Shown here in pieces: positions 51,640-61,220 of a stretch of 64,000 bases of DNA. Where the stretch lies: positions 1 through 64,000 of the forward strand of contig DASPOF010000070.1 in NCBI GenBank assembly GCA_035626155.1, given 5' to 3'. The stretch's first letter is position 1. Every line of letters begins with the position of its first letter. A program made the translations under genes and the position numbers. The notes beneath the pieces are model-generated. The model made no database searches. It saw only the letters and a program-made list of their open reading frames with translations, and was not told the origin of the DNA. This DNA comes from DASPOF01 sp035626155. Lineage in GTDB: Bacteria > Desulfobacterota > Binatia > Binatales > Binataceae.

Positions 51640-53241
51640 GTGCGAGGGTTTTCCGCGCTGGCGGGACGCGCGCGCTCGATCGCGGCCATCCGGCCCCGTC
51701 ATCTCGTCGAGTTCTGCGCAAAGCCGGCGGTGATCCTGACCGCGATCACCGTGTTCGCGGCCGTGCGCCGCCTGCATCTCCTGGGCAGCCAGAGCTTTTG
51801 GAGCGATGAGGCTGAGACCGTCACGCTGGCGACGATGCCGTGGCCGGCGATGAAGCACGTCGTGCTGACGCGCGAGACCAACATGGGTCTCTACTTCCTT
51901 TTCATGCGTGCATGGACGGCGCTCGGAACCACTGAGTCGATTTTCCGGATGCCCTCTGCCATCGCCTCAATCGCGACCATCCCCCTGCTCTATCTGGCCG
52001 GGCGGCGCCTGTTCGGATCTTCCATCGCACTGGCCGCCGCACTTCTCTTCGCTGCAAATCCGATGGGCATCGCCTACGCGCAGGAAAGCCGCAGCTACAG
52101 CATCGAGGTGATGCTGGTCGCCGCCTCATGGCTGTTTTTTCTGCGAACGATCGACCGCAGCTCGGCCGGCAATCTCGCCGGATGGGTTCTGGCGACCACG
52201 CTGGCAGTCTATGCGCATTCGCTCGCCTTCCTTGCGATTCCGGCGCAGTTGGTCCCGTTACTCATTGTGAGACGGCGCAACGCACCGTGGTTCCAACTGC
52301 TCGCGGGCGCGGCGCTCGTCGGATTACTCGTGCTGCCGCTCGCCATCCTGGCTGCCCGAAATGACGCGGGACAGCTCGACTGGATCTCTCCGCTGAATTG
52401 GTCCTATGCAACCCACGAACTAGTCAAAATGACGGGCGTGATGGTGTTCGACAGCTCAGGCAATGCGTTCGGGACCTTATGCGGATTTGCGGTGCTGCTC
52501 GCGATAGCGGAACTCGTCACGGGGTTCAAACGATCGCGCGAGGATGCTGCACCTTACTTGTTTGCGGCCTGCGCGGTCCTGGTACCATTCGCGCTGTCGG
52601 CGGCGGTATCGTTCTTCAAACCGCTGCTGCTCGCCAGGTACCTGATTTTCTCCCTGCCGATGGTGTGCCTGCTCGCCGCGGCTGGCTGCTGGATGGTACG
52701 CAGTGCGGTTGGGCGCGCCGGCCTGCTCGCCGCGATCGTGGCCGCCGGCCTGTGGCATGACACGGTGCTTACGACCACTTACCGAAGAGAGGACTGGCGC
52801 GCAGTGGCGCTGGCTATGCGGCTTGGAGGGGTGCGCGGCGATGCGGTCGTGGTTTATTACGCTCCCAACCGATGGTCACTGGACTACTACCTTCGGCGGA
52901 TGCACATTGCGCCGGGATTTTTCGACTTCATCTACCCCGACTGGGACGCCAACCTGGAAATCGACGGCCATTTCACGACCGATCGCGATGCGAAGGCGAT
53001 ACTGGCGGCCGAGCTGCTGAAAGGAATCAGCTCGGCGGCCGACAACGGTCGGCGCGTGTGGTTCATATACGACAGGAAGACCTGGGATGTTTTCCCGCCC
53101 AACGCATCTGTGAAAACGGTATACTCGCTTCTGCGCAGACGCTATCGAGTCCTTGCCCTAAGGAGCGTGCACGGAGTCGGCGTCCTTCTGTTCAGTTGGC
53201 CGCAGCCCCCAAGGCCGTATCGCCCGCCGCCAAGCCGATAG
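51640..53241 (+). CDS. GT39-like (ArnT/PMT fold) membrane glycosyltransferase
   Basis: A 533-residue polytopic inner-membrane protein of the GT-C fold. About ten hydrophobic helices are visible. The first periplasmic loop has F-W-S-D-E-A-E-T-V-T-L near residue 50, with acidic residues in the place of the catalytic Asp-Glu of ArnT/PMT enzymes, and A-N-P-M-G-I-A-Y-A-Q-E-S-R-S-Y near residue 140 is a common family signature. The last 150 residues form a soluble domain. It should transfer a sugar from a polyprenyl-phosphate donor. GTG start six bases after the acyl-CoA dehydrogenase stop; link to that enzyme unclear. Confidence 0.8.
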   Translation: MRGFSALAGRARSIAAIRPRHLVEFCAKPAVILTAITVFAAVRRLHLLGSQSFWSDEAETVTLATMPWPAMKHVVLTRETNMGLYFLFMRAWTALGTTESIFRMPSAIASIATIPLLYLAGRRLFGSSIALAAALLFAANPMGIAYAQESRSYSIEVMLVAASWLFFLRTIDRSSAGNLAGWVLATTLAVYAHSLAFLAIPAQLVPLLIVRRRNAPWFQLLAGAALVGLLVLPLAILAARNDAGQLDWISPLNWSYATHELVKMTGVMVFDSSGNAFGTLCGFAVLLAIAELVTGFKRSREDAAPYLFAACAVLVPFALSAAVSFFKPLLLARYLIFSLPMVCLLAAAGCWMVRSAVGRAGLLAAIVAAGLWHDTVLTTTYRREDWRAVALAMRLGGVRGDAVVVYYAPNRWSLDYYLRRMHIAPGFFDFIYPDWDANLEIDGHFTTDRDAKAILAAELLKGISSAADNGRRVWFIYDRKTWDVFPPNASVKTVYSLLRRRYRVLALRSVHGVGVLLFSWPQPPRPYRPPPSR

Positions 53242-53407
53242 TACGCGCTGCCAGGCTAACTACCGCGACCTAAGCGTCAATAGTTTTTTCAGGAAGGTCC
53301 TCGGCCCGCATCCGGCCGCCCGTCACGCAGCGCAACCGCGCGCGGGAACGATAGCCTGTGCTCTGCCGCGTCTCGGCTCGCCGACTTGGCGGCGACTGCT
53401 CTATTCC

Positions 53408-54115
53408 CTATTCGTCCAGTGACCGATCGCGAGATGGCAGGAAGGCGCGATTGCCATAGCGATCAAGCGAGACGACCTCCTCAACGGGCCGCCGGGTGGT
53501 CGGCCCGTAACGTCCCATGGGCCAGCCGAGCGGTACTACCGCACAAGGCTTGATGCCTTGGGGCAGTCCGAGGGCGCGTCGGGCGAGGAAGCGGCTCCAC
53601 AAGGGCAGAGTAATTATGCCGGCCCCGAGGCCGGCAGCGCGCGCGCCCAGCAACAAGTTCTGAACAGAAGGAAGAATAGACGCGTACACGCTGGCGGTGA
53701 CGACCGACGGCCAAGCCGGAATCAGCCCCCTAAGACATGCGACTATCAGAACCGGGATTTGCACAAAGTGACTCACCTGCCATTCGGTTGCATCGAGGAT
53801 CCGCAGCATCGCGTGGTCGCCGGCGCGAATGGCAATTCGGCGGTTAACCGCGCGATACACGTTCCATGCAGGGCGATAGAGGCGACCAAGGCGCGACTTG
53901 ACAGTCGCGTCTTTGACCACAACAAATTCCCAGTTTTGAGCGTTGGAGCCGGTTGGCGCCCTGAGCGCGAGCTCGATCAGATGGAGCACAAGCGCGTCGT
54001 CGACCGGATCGGGCTTGAGACGGCGGATCTGGCGCTGCGTCCGCATCGCTTGCTCGAGCGGCATGTTGAGAGGCTCTCGGCCAGTTATCGGCAAATCTTG
54101 AGCTTCCGTTCCCAT
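53408..54115 (-). CDS. Nitroreductase-family flavoprotein
   Basis: A 235-residue FMN-dependent reductase. R-R-L-K-P-D-P-V near residue 33 and R-A-P-T-G-S-N-A-Q-N-W-E-F-V-V-V near residue 53 are the FMN-phosphate and ring-binding signatures, and A-A-G-L-G-A-G-I near residue 160 with a C-terminal P-x-G-x-P region (P-L-G-W-P) completes the fold. GGAG lies five bases before the ATG. Substrates of this family include nitro compounds, quinones and dehydroamino acids; nothing here decides which. The 166-base gap before it (53242-53407) holds nothing I recognise. Confidence 0.85.
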   Translation of the reverse strand: MGTEAQDLPITGREPLNMPLEQAMRTQRQIRRLKPDPVDDALVLHLIELALRAPTGSNAQNWEFVVVKDATVKSRLGRLYRPAWNVYRAVNRRIAIRAGDHAMLRILDATEWQVSHFVQIPVLIVACLRGLIPAWPSVVTASVYASILPSVQNLLLGARAAGLGAGIITLPLWSRFLARRALGLPQGIKPCAVVPLGWPMGRYGPTTRRPVEEVVSLDRYGNRAFLPSRDRSLDE

Positions 54116-54134
54116 ACTGACTCCATCATGAACG

Positions 54135-54566
54135 CTAGGTTGCGCGCGGGACGTGCCCGTGCGCGCTCATGTCAGGAACGCTTGTGGCGTCTGGTTCGGC
54201 GCTCATCAGCCACAAAGCAAAAAACGCCGCGAAGGCGAGATCGCCGGACCCGGCGAGCACCCCGCGACCGGGGATATCGCCAAGAAGCCAACAGGCTGCG
54301 ACCACCACAAAAGCCGCCGTTTTTCCAATCGCACTGAAGGCCACCAGCGGCCGATCGATTCGCGGCCGGCGGGCAAGCCACGCATAGGCGGCGGCGAAGA
54401 GAAGGATGAACATCGCCAGCAGCGCGCGATAAATCGTGGGTACTACCCCGGACAGGCCCGCAAGCTGCCCGATCGACGATGATGGAAACGCAAATAGAAA
54501 CGCGCCTCCCAGATTGAAAATCGCTGCAGCCCACAGCGCGCGGCGCATCCATCGGTCGTTGAGCAT
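54135..54566 (-). CDS. Four-helix membrane protein, unknown function
   Basis: A 143-residue inner-membrane protein. Start at 54566 is six bases after GGGGGGAG; nearby earlier ATGs abut that site. Four hydrophobic segments lie at about 9-27, 41-61, 75-93 and 99-118, and the C-terminus is short, soluble and His/Ala rich. Small proteins of this shape are common and unassigned. It precedes the nitroreductase gene by 19 bases in the same direction, so they may share a transcript. Confidence 0.65.
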   Translation of the reverse strand: MLNDRWMRRALWAAAIFNLGGAFLFAFPSSSIGQLAGLSGVVPTIYRALLAMFILLFAAAYAWLARRPRIDRPLVAFSAIGKTAAFVVVAACWLLGDIPGRGVLAGSGDLAFAAFFALWLMSAEPDATSVPDMSAHGHVPRAT

Positions 54567-54639
54567 CGCCATCTCCCCCCGGATCCTTTGCAAAACGGAA
54601 ATCCGAATTAATGTCGCGTGCGCGGCCGGCCGGCTGCGA

Positions 54640-55350
54640 TCACGTCCCCTGGATGGGAGCGGCCCAGCGAGAGAAAACCGTCTCGGACAGCCGGCTAAGC
54701 TCGGAGTCGTACTTCCCCGACGCGGCGATTATCTCATCGCGCGAGATCTTTTCGCGCTCGAGTTCGCCCGCGAACGCCTGCGCCATCCCCGCGACGCCAT
54801 CGCGCGTCACTTCGATGTGAAACTGAAGCGCGTACGCATTGTCTCCGTAGCGAAAAGCCTGGCACGGCGTCTTGTCCGACGATGCGAGCGGCACGGCGCC
54901 GCTCGGCAATCCAAAGACGTCGCCATGCCAGTGAAACGCCATGATCGTGGCGGGCAGGCCGCGCATGAGCCGGTCGTCCGCGGCCGCCGGCGCGAGATTG
55001 ACGGGATACCAGCCGATCTCCTTGCCCGCGGGATTGCGTGCGACGGGCGCTCCCAGAGCCGCGGCGATAAGCTGCGCCCCAAGGCATACGCCGAGCACCG
55101 GCCTGCGCGATTCGATCGCGCTGCGAATCAGCGCGAGCTCGTCGCCGAGGAACGGATACTTCGCGGTCTGATACACGCCCATCGGACCGCCCATCACGAT
55201 GAGCCCGCCGGCGCCCTTCATGTCGCGCGGCACCGGATGTCCGTCGAAAATCCGGACGTACTGCCACGCAAGCGCGGCGTTCTCGAGCGCGTCGGCGATC
55301 CTGCCGAGCGCTTCCGCCGGATGGTGCTGGAGCACGTAGACTTTCGCCAT
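54640..55350 (-). CDS. Class I glutamine amidotransferase (GMP synthase-like domain)
   Basis: A 236-residue stand-alone type 1 GATase. The nucleophile is in G-V-C-L-G-A-Q-L near residue 89 and the His in L-Q-F-H-I-E-V near residue 173, with the Glu two residues later. G-G-P-M-G-V-Y near residue 54 is the oxyanion strand. There is no synthetase domain, so this is the GuaA-like orphan group often annotated as gamma-glutamyl or GMP synthase-like; it may deamidate an unknown glutamine conjugate. It lies 14 bases after ruvB. Confidence 0.85.
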   Translation of the reverse strand: MAKVYVLQHHPAEALGRIADALENAALAWQYVRIFDGHPVPRDMKGAGGLIVMGGPMGVYQTAKYPFLGDELALIRSAIESRRPVLGVCLGAQLIAAALGAPVARNPAGKEIGWYPVNLAPAAADDRLMRGLPATIMAFHWHGDVFGLPSGAVPLASSDKTPCQAFRYGDNAYALQFHIEVTRDGVAGMAQAFAGELEREKISRDEIIAASGKYDSELSRLSETVFSRWAAPIQGT

Positions 55351-55364
55351 AATCCGGATCGCCG

Positions 55365-56423
55365 TTACAGCAGCGTTCCGCGCCGCGAGCGTCCGAGGTG
55401 AGCGTAGGCGCGCTGGGTTGCGATGCGCCCGCGAGCGGTGCGCGCGATGAACCCCTCCTGGAGCAGGTACGGCTCGTACACCTCCTCGATCGTGTCGGGT
55501 TCCTCGCCGACCGCAGCCGACAGGCTCTCGACGCCGACCGGGCCGCCATCGAACTTGTCCATGATCGCGATCAGAATCGCGCGATCCATTTTGTCGAAGC
55601 CCGCCGCATCGATTTCCAGAAGATCGAGCGCCGCCAGAGCCACCTCGCGCGTGACCACGGGCGCCTCGTTGACCTGCGCAAAGTCGCGCACCCGGCGCAG
55701 CAGCCGGTTGGCGATTCGCGGCGTGCCGCGCGAGCGCGATGCAAGCTCGATCGCGCCGCTGTCATCGGTCGCAACGCCGAGCAACCGCGCCGATCGCCGC
55801 ACGATCTCAGTCAACTCCGCCCGGTCGTAGAAGTCGAGATGAAAATGCTGACCGAAGCGGTCGCGCAGCGGCGAGCTCAGCAGGCCCGAGCGGGTCGTCG
55901 CCCCGACCATCGTGAATGGCTTCACCGCGAGCTTCATCGTGCGCGCGCCCATTCCCTCGCCGACCACGATGTGGAACTCGAAATCCTCCATCGCCGAGTA
56001 CAGGCGCTCCTCGACCGGGCGCTGGAGCCGATGGATCTCATCGATGAAGAGCACGTCGCCCTTTTCGAGGTTGGCCACGATCGCGGCGAGGTCCGCGGCG
56101 CGTTCGATCGCAGGTCCCGACGTGACATGCACGCTCACGCCAAGCTCGCGCGCAATTATGTGGGCGAGCGAAGTCTTGCCCAATCCGGGCGGCCCGGCGA
56201 ACAGCACGTGATCGAGGACTTCATCGCGCCCGCGCGCCGCGCGGATCGACATCCCGAGGATTTTCTTGGTGCGCGCTTGTCCGATGAACTCGTCGAGCGA
56301 GCGCGGCCTGAGCGAGAGGTCGACCTTGCGGTCCTCCTCGGACTCGATGGGCGAAGTGCTGCGCGGCGCCGCCTCGCCGGCCGCGGCGTTCTTGAGCGCC
56401 GATGAATTTCTACTTTTCGCCAA
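55365..56423 (-). CDS. ruvB: Holliday junction branch-migration ATPase RuvB
   Basis: A 352-residue hexameric AAA+ motor that drives branch migration with RuvA. Walker A is G-P-P-G-L-G-K-T-S, Walker B is L-F-I-D-E-I-H-R-L, sensor I is V-G-A-T-T-R-S-G and the arginine finger lies in S-P-L-R-D-R-F-G. The C-terminal winged helix has G-P-V-G-V-E-S-L. The TTG at 56423 overlaps the ruvA end by 14 bases; no better in-frame start precedes the conserved R-P-x-x-L-D-E-F-I-G-Q. Confidence 0.96.
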   Translation of the reverse strand: MAKSRNSSALKNAAAGEAAPRSTSPIESEEDRKVDLSLRPRSLDEFIGQARTKKILGMSIRAARGRDEVLDHVLFAGPPGLGKTSLAHIIARELGVSVHVTSGPAIERAADLAAIVANLEKGDVLFIDEIHRLQRPVEERLYSAMEDFEFHIVVGEGMGARTMKLAVKPFTMVGATTRSGLLSSPLRDRFGQHFHLDFYDRAELTEIVRRSARLLGVATDDSGAIELASRSRGTPRIANRLLRRVRDFAQVNEAPVVTREVALAALDLLEIDAAGFDKMDRAILIAIMDKFDGGPVGVESLSAAVGEEPDTIEEVYEPYLLQEGFIARTARGRIATQRAYAHLGRSRRGTLL

Positions 56424-57048
56424 GCAGCACCGCCAGCGACTTGCGAATCACGACTTCCAAATCCTCGGCTGCGGCGGAATCGTGCGCCGCTACCGAATCG
56501 ACTGCCTGCTTTGCTTCCGCGGGCTTGATGCCGAGATTTATCAGTGCGGAAATTGCGTCATCAAGAACCCGCGAGCCTCCGGCCCCATCGCGTCCCGCTC
56601 TCGGGGCGCCGTTTGACGCGAGCACGCCGGGACCTGCCAGGCGCAATTCCGAGACCCGGTCGCGAAGCTCGCGCACCAGACGCTCGGCCACCTTCGGACC
56701 CACACCGGGCACGGCATCGATACGCTCGACATCGTCGTGCGCGATTGCGGAGACGAGTTCGTCCACGGTAAGCACGGACAATATCGAAAGCGCGTGGCGC
56801 GGACCGACGTGCTGGATGCTGGTGAGCAGATCGAATGCGCGCTTCTCACCGGGCTCCGAAAATCCGTAGAGCATGATCCCGTCGTCGCGGAAGATCTGGC
56901 GGATCTCGAGCCGTACCTGCTCGCCCACTCCGGGCAAGCGGTAATACGTGCTGAGCGGGATGAAGACTTCATAGCCGACGCCGCCGGTCTCGATGACGAC
57001 GCGGCTCGCCTCGCGCACGGCGACGGTTCCGCTGAGCGTTGCGATCAT
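56410..57048 (-). CDS. ruvA: Holliday junction DNA-binding protein RuvA
   Basis: A 212-residue tetrameric protein that holds the four-way junction. The OB fold begins M-I-A-T-L-S-G-T-V; two helix-hairpin-helix units are visible, I-Q-H-V-G-P-R-H-A-L near residue 80 and V-P-G-V-G-P-K-V-A-E-R-L near residue 115. The third domain, which contacts RuvB, is the last 50 residues after a Gly/Arg/Ala linker. Its start overlaps the ruvC stop by four bases. Confidence 0.95.
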   Translation of the reverse strand: MIATLSGTVAVREASRVVIETGGVGYEVFIPLSTYYRLPGVGEQVRLEIRQIFRDDGIMLYGFSEPGEKRAFDLLTSIQHVGPRHALSILSVLTVDELVSAIAHDDVERIDAVPGVGPKVAERLVRELRDRVSELRLAGPGVLASNGAPRAGRDGAGGSRVLDDAISALINLGIKPAEAKQAVDSVAAHDSAAAEDLEVVIRKSLAVLLGEK

Positions 57049-57578
57049 CGGCGCCTCAACCTTGCCGGCAGTGCCGGCCGCTCGACGGCATCGACCAGCC
57101 GCGGCGCGCGAGCTCGCCCGAGATGGCAGATCGCAATCGCGAGCGCATCGGCGGCATCATCGGGAAGCTCGTAATCGGCCGCAAGTCCAAGCGTCCGGCG
57201 GACCATGTATTTGACCTGCGATTTGTCCGCGTGGCCGAACGCCGCCACCGCGAGTTTGACCTGGTTGGGCGGATACTCCTCGAGCGGCAGGCCGCGCTCC
57301 GCCGCGGCAAGCATCGCCATCGCGCGCGCCTCGCCCAGCCTGAATGCGCTTTGGACGTTGGCCGCCACGAAACTGCGCTCGAGGCTCACCGCGTCGGGGC
57401 GATAGGCGTCGATCGCAGCCAGAAGCTGCTCGTGGATGCGCTTCAGGCGGTTGGGGGCGCGCTCGATCGAGCTGGTGCGGATGACGCCGGCTGCGATGAA
57501 GCGGAAATCGCCCGGCCGGCCTTCGACAACGCCGAATCCGGTTACCGCGCTCCCGGGGTCCACCCCGAGTACCCGCAT
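57045..57578 (-). CDS. ruvC: Holliday junction resolvase RuvC
   Basis: A 177-residue dimeric endonuclease that cuts four-way junctions. The acidic catalytic residues are seen as D7 (L-G-V-D-P-G-S), E67 (V-S-L-E-R-S-F) and the D-D-A-A-D-A-L-A pair near residue 142. Length is normal for the family. First gene of the ruvCAB group, 39 bases after yebC and in the same direction, so these four probably share a promoter upstream of yebC. Confidence 0.95.
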   Translation of the reverse strand: MRVLGVDPGSAVTGFGVVEGRPGDFRFIAAGVIRTSSIERAPNRLKRIHEQLLAAIDAYRPDAVSLERSFVAANVQSAFRLGEARAMAMLAAAERGLPLEEYPPNQVKLAVAAFGHADKSQVKYMVRRTLGLAADYELPDDAADALAIAICHLGRARAPRLVDAVERPALPARLRRR

Positions 57579-57617
57579 CCTCCACCTCCGCCGGTCCGCC
57601 GCGCGCGCGACGTATCG

Positions 57618-58373
57618 TCACGCCGCGGAGATATGCGCCAGTTCCTCGTCGCTGATATCGAAATTTGCGGCGACGTTCTGCACGTCGTCGTGATCTTCCA
57701 GCTCTTCGACCAGTTTCAGGACCCGCTCCGCCGAACGGCCGGAAACCGGCACGGTATTTTCGGGGATCATGGTGACCTCGGCGTGCGCGATCGCTATCTT
57801 CGCCTTCTCGATCGCGTCGCGGACCGCGCTGAACCGCTCGGGCGCGGTCATCACCTCGTAGGTATCAGTGCTCTCGGTGGCGACGTCGTCCGCTCCCGCA
57901 TCGAGCGCCACCTCGATAAGCCGGTCTTCATCGACGGCGCTCCTGTCTATCGTGATGACGCCGCGCTTGTGGAACATCCACGCGACGCATCCCGACTCGC
58001 CGAGGTTGCCGCCGTAACGCGAAAAGAGAAAGCGCAGTTCGGCGACCAGCCGGTTGCGATTGTCCGTCAGCGCCTCGAGCAAAATCGCGACGCCGCTCGG
58101 GCCGTAACCCTCGTAAGTGATTTGTTCGAGCTGAACGCCGCCGAGTTCGCCCGTCCCTTTCTTGATGGCGCGGTCGATGTTGTCGTTGGGCATCGACTGC
58201 GCCTTGGCCGCCCCGATCGCGGTGCGCAGCCGCGGGTTCGCATCGGGGTCGCCGCCGCCCAGGCGCGCAGCGATGGTGATTTCCTTGATCAGCTTTGTGA
58301 AGACCTTTCCCCGCTTGGCATCGCGGGCAGCCTTCTTATGCTTGATCGAGCTCCACTTGGAATGACCCGACAT
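57618..58373 (-). CDS. yebC: YebC/PmpR/TACO1-family protein
   Basis: A 251-residue protein beginning M-S-G-H-S-K-W-S-S-I-K-H-K-K, a near-invariant start, followed by D-A-K-R-G-K-V-F-T-K and R-A-I-K-K-G-T-G. Members act as transcriptional regulators (PmpR) or, as recently proposed, in relieving ribosome stalling at proline runs. Length is usual. Linkage to ruvCAB is widespread in Deltaproteobacteria and other groups. Confidence 0.95.
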   Translation of the reverse strand: MSGHSKWSSIKHKKAARDAKRGKVFTKLIKEITIAARLGGGDPDANPRLRTAIGAAKAQSMPNDNIDRAIKKGTGELGGVQLEQITYEGYGPSGVAILLEALTDNRNRLVAELRFLFSRYGGNLGESGCVAWMFHKRGVITIDRSAVDEDRLIEVALDAGADDVATESTDTYEVMTAPERFSAVRDAIEKAKIAIAHAEVTMIPENTVPVSGRSAERVLKLVEELEDHDDVQNVAANFDISDEELAHISAA

Positions 58374-58412
58374 CGTTTCGACCGGGCGCGCTTACGGCGC
58401 GCTCGTGAGGAC

Positions 58413-58421
58413 ATTATCACA
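58413..58421 (-). promoter_or_regulatory. Candidate extended -10 promoter of yebC-ruvCAB
   Basis: On the - strand TGTGATAAT combines the extended -10 TGn motif with GATAAT (5 of 6). It ends 39 bases before the yebC ATG. No convincing -35 is present, as is usual for extended -10 promoters. Confidence 0.4.
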
Positions 58422-58532
58422 AACCGGTACCCGCGGGGGAACATCTGGGCGGCCGCGACATTTGCGATTGCGGGCGGCGCAATACTGGTCGAATCCTCGA
58501 TAGCGTCTGATATTATGACGGGTTGGACTCCA

Positions 58533-59171
58533 ATGATTTTCAAGGTCGTAAACTGCTCGGCCATCGCCGCGATGGCGTTTGTGGCGGCGGGATGCTTCGA
58601 CCCGCCAATCAGCCAGCCGCCCCCGGAGGCGAAAACCGTGACCGTCATCGGGCTGCCCTATGACCTCGCGTGGGAAGCGGTTGGCAATGTGATCAGCCAG
58701 GACGGCCTGCATGTCCAGGTGCAGGATCCGGTCAACGGGATCATCGAGGCGCAGGGCAAGGGGTTTTCGCTCCAGGACGCCGACTGCGGAAGAATCCACA
58801 GCGTGCTGGGCGCCTTTGCCGCCCAGCCGGACGCCGAGGCATCGGCGGTGTACAACTTTCGGCTTAAGACCGTGGGCAACGAGGCGAGCTCGGTCGCGGT
58901 GCGAGCCACCTTCAATTCTCCGCTGAGAGTGCCGCTCCGTCCCGTGCGCGACGTCGAATGCGTCTCGCGCGGGACGCAGGAGTCGCGGCTCCTGCGCGAG
59001 GTCCTCGCCCAGGCAAGCCAGACGCATCCGCCGCAGCGCGTCAAGCCGGAGCAGGCAGCGCTGCCGCCGAAACCCGCATCTCCTCCGCTCGAATCCGAAT
59101 CGCCGCCGCTCACATCGGGGCGCCCTACCCTTCTCAAACCCGACTTTCTGCTGCGGCCGGGTCCCGAATAG
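58533..59171 (+). CDS. Lipoprotein of unknown function
   Basis: A 212-residue lipoprotein: M-I-F-K then a hydrophobic run and lipobox V-A-A-G-C near residue 20. The mature part has T-V-T-V-I-G-L-P-Y-D-L-A-W-E-A-V-G and F-S-L-Q-D-A-D-C-G, and a long Pro-rich tail, which suits an outer-membrane or peptidoglycan-spanning protein. An ATG at 58515 is in frame too, but TATTAT at 58511-58516 could be a -10 element overlapping it, which favours 58533. Divergent from yebC. I recognise no family beyond a loose NlpC/BamC-like shape. Confidence 0.65.
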   Translation: MIFKVVNCSAIAAMAFVAAGCFDPPISQPPPEAKTVTVIGLPYDLAWEAVGNVISQDGLHVQVQDPVNGIIEAQGKGFSLQDADCGRIHSVLGAFAAQPDAEASAVYNFRLKTVGNEASSVAVRATFNSPLRVPLRPVRDVECVSRGTQESRLLREVLAQASQTHPPQRVKPEQAALPPKPASPPLESESPPLTSGRPTLLKPDFLLRPGPE

Positions 59172-59243
59172 CCGTATCGCGACTGGCTTGGGCCGGCGTC
59201 ATTCGGCGGAGCGCCGGGACGTTCGGGCGCGCCAGTCAGACGG

Positions 59244-61220
59244 TTAGGGTCGATCCGGAATCAGCGCGGCGGCGGGAACGATTTCCTGATCCCTGCCGGG
59301 CAGCCGCCAGTATAGGTGGATCGAAGAATCACCGCCGAGATTGCGCTCGCCGACTTCGATACGATGAATGCCCGCGCGGACGAAGACGGTCGCCTCGCCG
59401 TGCTCGCGCGTAACTGGCCCGGGGTCGGCTATCAGCGTCTGACCGTCGAGCTTGAGCCATCCGCAATCGTCCGCATCGACGACGAAATTGTACTGCCCGC
59501 TTACGGGCGCGATGATCCGGCCTGACCACACCGCGACCGACGGCCACGGCATCGCACCCATCTCAACGATATTGTCCAGGTTCACCTCGCGGTCGATTCG
59601 CACGATCTGCGGCGGTATCTCGCCCGGAACATCGCCGGCGAAATAACGGCCCAGCAATCCCTGGTGCCGGCGAAGCTGAAGCGGCTGGGCGATTCGGCCA
59701 TCGAGCGGCGCGAGGAACATGATCGCGATGGCGGCGCAAATCGCCGCCGGGCCCACACGGCTTGCGGAGCCGACGGCGAGGAGCCCGAGCGAATCGGCCA
59801 GCTCGAGCGCGCCGATCATCCAGAAGATCCCGAGCGGCCAGAGCTGGAACGCTCCCGCCAGCCCGATCAGCTTGCCAAGATTGAATGCAACCGAGTCCCG
59901 GGTAATCATCCCGCCCCCGAAATAAGCATCGCGGTTGGTCGCAAAATCGCCTCGGAAGAATTGCTGCGCTGCAAAATCGCGCACCGGGTTTTCGTACTCG
60001 TACGGAAAGTGCGGGTTGGTCGAGGTCGCCATCAGCATCATGAACACCGAGAGCGCGGCCAGCGCGCCCATCAGCCAGTCCCACGATTTCGGCACAAACG
60101 CCAGCGTGAGGACCATGAACGGGACAGCCGCAACGATCTGACGCGGGCCGGTCGCGGTCCCGCCGCCCCACGACACGATCGATTCGCCATAAGAGGCGTT
60201 GAACAGGATCATCGCGGCGAACGCGAAAACCGTCACGGCGGATTCCGCGCGCCATCGCCGATCGGCCAGGAAAAATCCCGCGCCGGGAATCGCGAGCAGC
60301 AGCACCGGGTTGCAGAAGAAAAGACCGCGCTGCGGATCGGCCAGGATATTGCAAAGATTGCCGATCTTCGGGTAGGTGAGGCCGACGAATCCCTTGGCCT
60401 GCTCGGGGAACTGCGTGTTGCCCGGCAGCTTGAACGCCTGATAGCTGAAAAAGAGCGGGCTCCCGAATGCGCCCCAGTTGTAGCCGAGCAGGAGCATCGC
60501 GCCGATTCCCGCTCCCGCCGAAAAAGCGGCCAGAGCAATGAGATTCCGCCTGAGCCTGAACAGCGCGAAGATGCCGATCGCGGCCGCAACCAGGAAGGCC
60601 GGATAGTCGTTCGTTACCGCAAGCCCCGCAAGGAAACCTGCGACGAAGCCGCGCCACGGACCGGGATCGTTGGCGAATGTCGCAACCAAATAGAAGGCGA
60701 TGAATGCGAGCGCACCGGCGAACGGCTCCCCCGTCATCTCGGTTGAGTACGGGAACATGATCGTGGCGAACGCGAGGATCAGCGCGAGGCCCGCGCTTCG
60801 CCCATCCGAGGCGCCCAGGAATCGCGCGAACCGGTACATCACGATGGCGAGAATCGATGCGAGCAGCCCCGTGGTCAGGACGATCGTGAGGTAGGTAACG
60901 AGCGCCCAGTAGAGCGGCTCGTTGCGAGCAAGCAGCGGCGACAGCCAAAGCCGTATCGCCGCCCACGGCACCAGCGCGACCAGCGACGTGCCGGGCGCTT
61001 TCACCGAATAGATGTGTCCGCTGAAATTGATGATGTCCGCGGTATTGAAGCCGCAGAAGTCGTCGATCCAGAGCGCGTGCTTCTCCAGCACGGACCGCAT
61101 CAGGTCGAACCGCGCGGCAGTGCTCTGGTCGGCGCCCTGATAAAAATAGGCGTAGCTGACGAACGGAATAAGGAAGAGCGCGGTTTCGATTCGCCGCGTG
61201 CGATCGTCGGCCGCGCTCAT
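59244..61220 (-). CDS. Polytopic membrane protein with C-terminal PA14 domain
   Basis: A 658-residue protein. The first 500 residues hold about twelve membrane helices in a GT-C-like pattern, with the first large loop containing D-D-F-C-G-F-N-T-A-D and later G-N-T-Q-F-P-E-Q-A-K-G-F. The last 130 residues are a PA14-like beta domain (L-G-R-Y-F-A-G, then V-W-S-G-R-I-I-A-P-V-S-G-Q-Y-N-F-V-V-D-A-D-D, L-D-G-Q-T-L, H-L-Y-W), which would lie outside the membrane and bind glycan. Its start overlaps the stop of the sugar-binding-like gene by four bases. Probably glycan polymer assembly or transfer; activity not proved. Confidence 0.75.
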   Translation of the reverse strand: MSAADDRTRRIETALFLIPFVSYAYFYQGADQSTAARFDLMRSVLEKHALWIDDFCGFNTADIINFSGHIYSVKAPGTSLVALVPWAAIRLWLSPLLARNEPLYWALVTYLTIVLTTGLLASILAIVMYRFARFLGASDGRSAGLALILAFATIMFPYSTEMTGEPFAGALAFIAFYLVATFANDPGPWRGFVAGFLAGLAVTNDYPAFLVAAAIGIFALFRLRRNLIALAAFSAGAGIGAMLLLGYNWGAFGSPLFFSYQAFKLPGNTQFPEQAKGFVGLTYPKIGNLCNILADPQRGLFFCNPVLLLAIPGAGFFLADRRWRAESAVTVFAFAAMILFNASYGESIVSWGGGTATGPRQIVAAVPFMVLTLAFVPKSWDWLMGALAALSVFMMLMATSTNPHFPYEYENPVRDFAAQQFFRGDFATNRDAYFGGGMITRDSVAFNLGKLIGLAGAFQLWPLGIFWMIGALELADSLGLLAVGSASRVGPAAICAAIAIMFLAPLDGRIAQPLQLRRHQGLLGRYFAGDVPGEIPPQIVRIDREVNLDNIVEMGAMPWPSVAVWSGRIIAPVSGQYNFVVDADDCGWLKLDGQTLIADPGPVTREHGEATVFVRAGIHRIEVGERNLGGDSSIHLYWRLPGRDQEIVPAAALIPDRP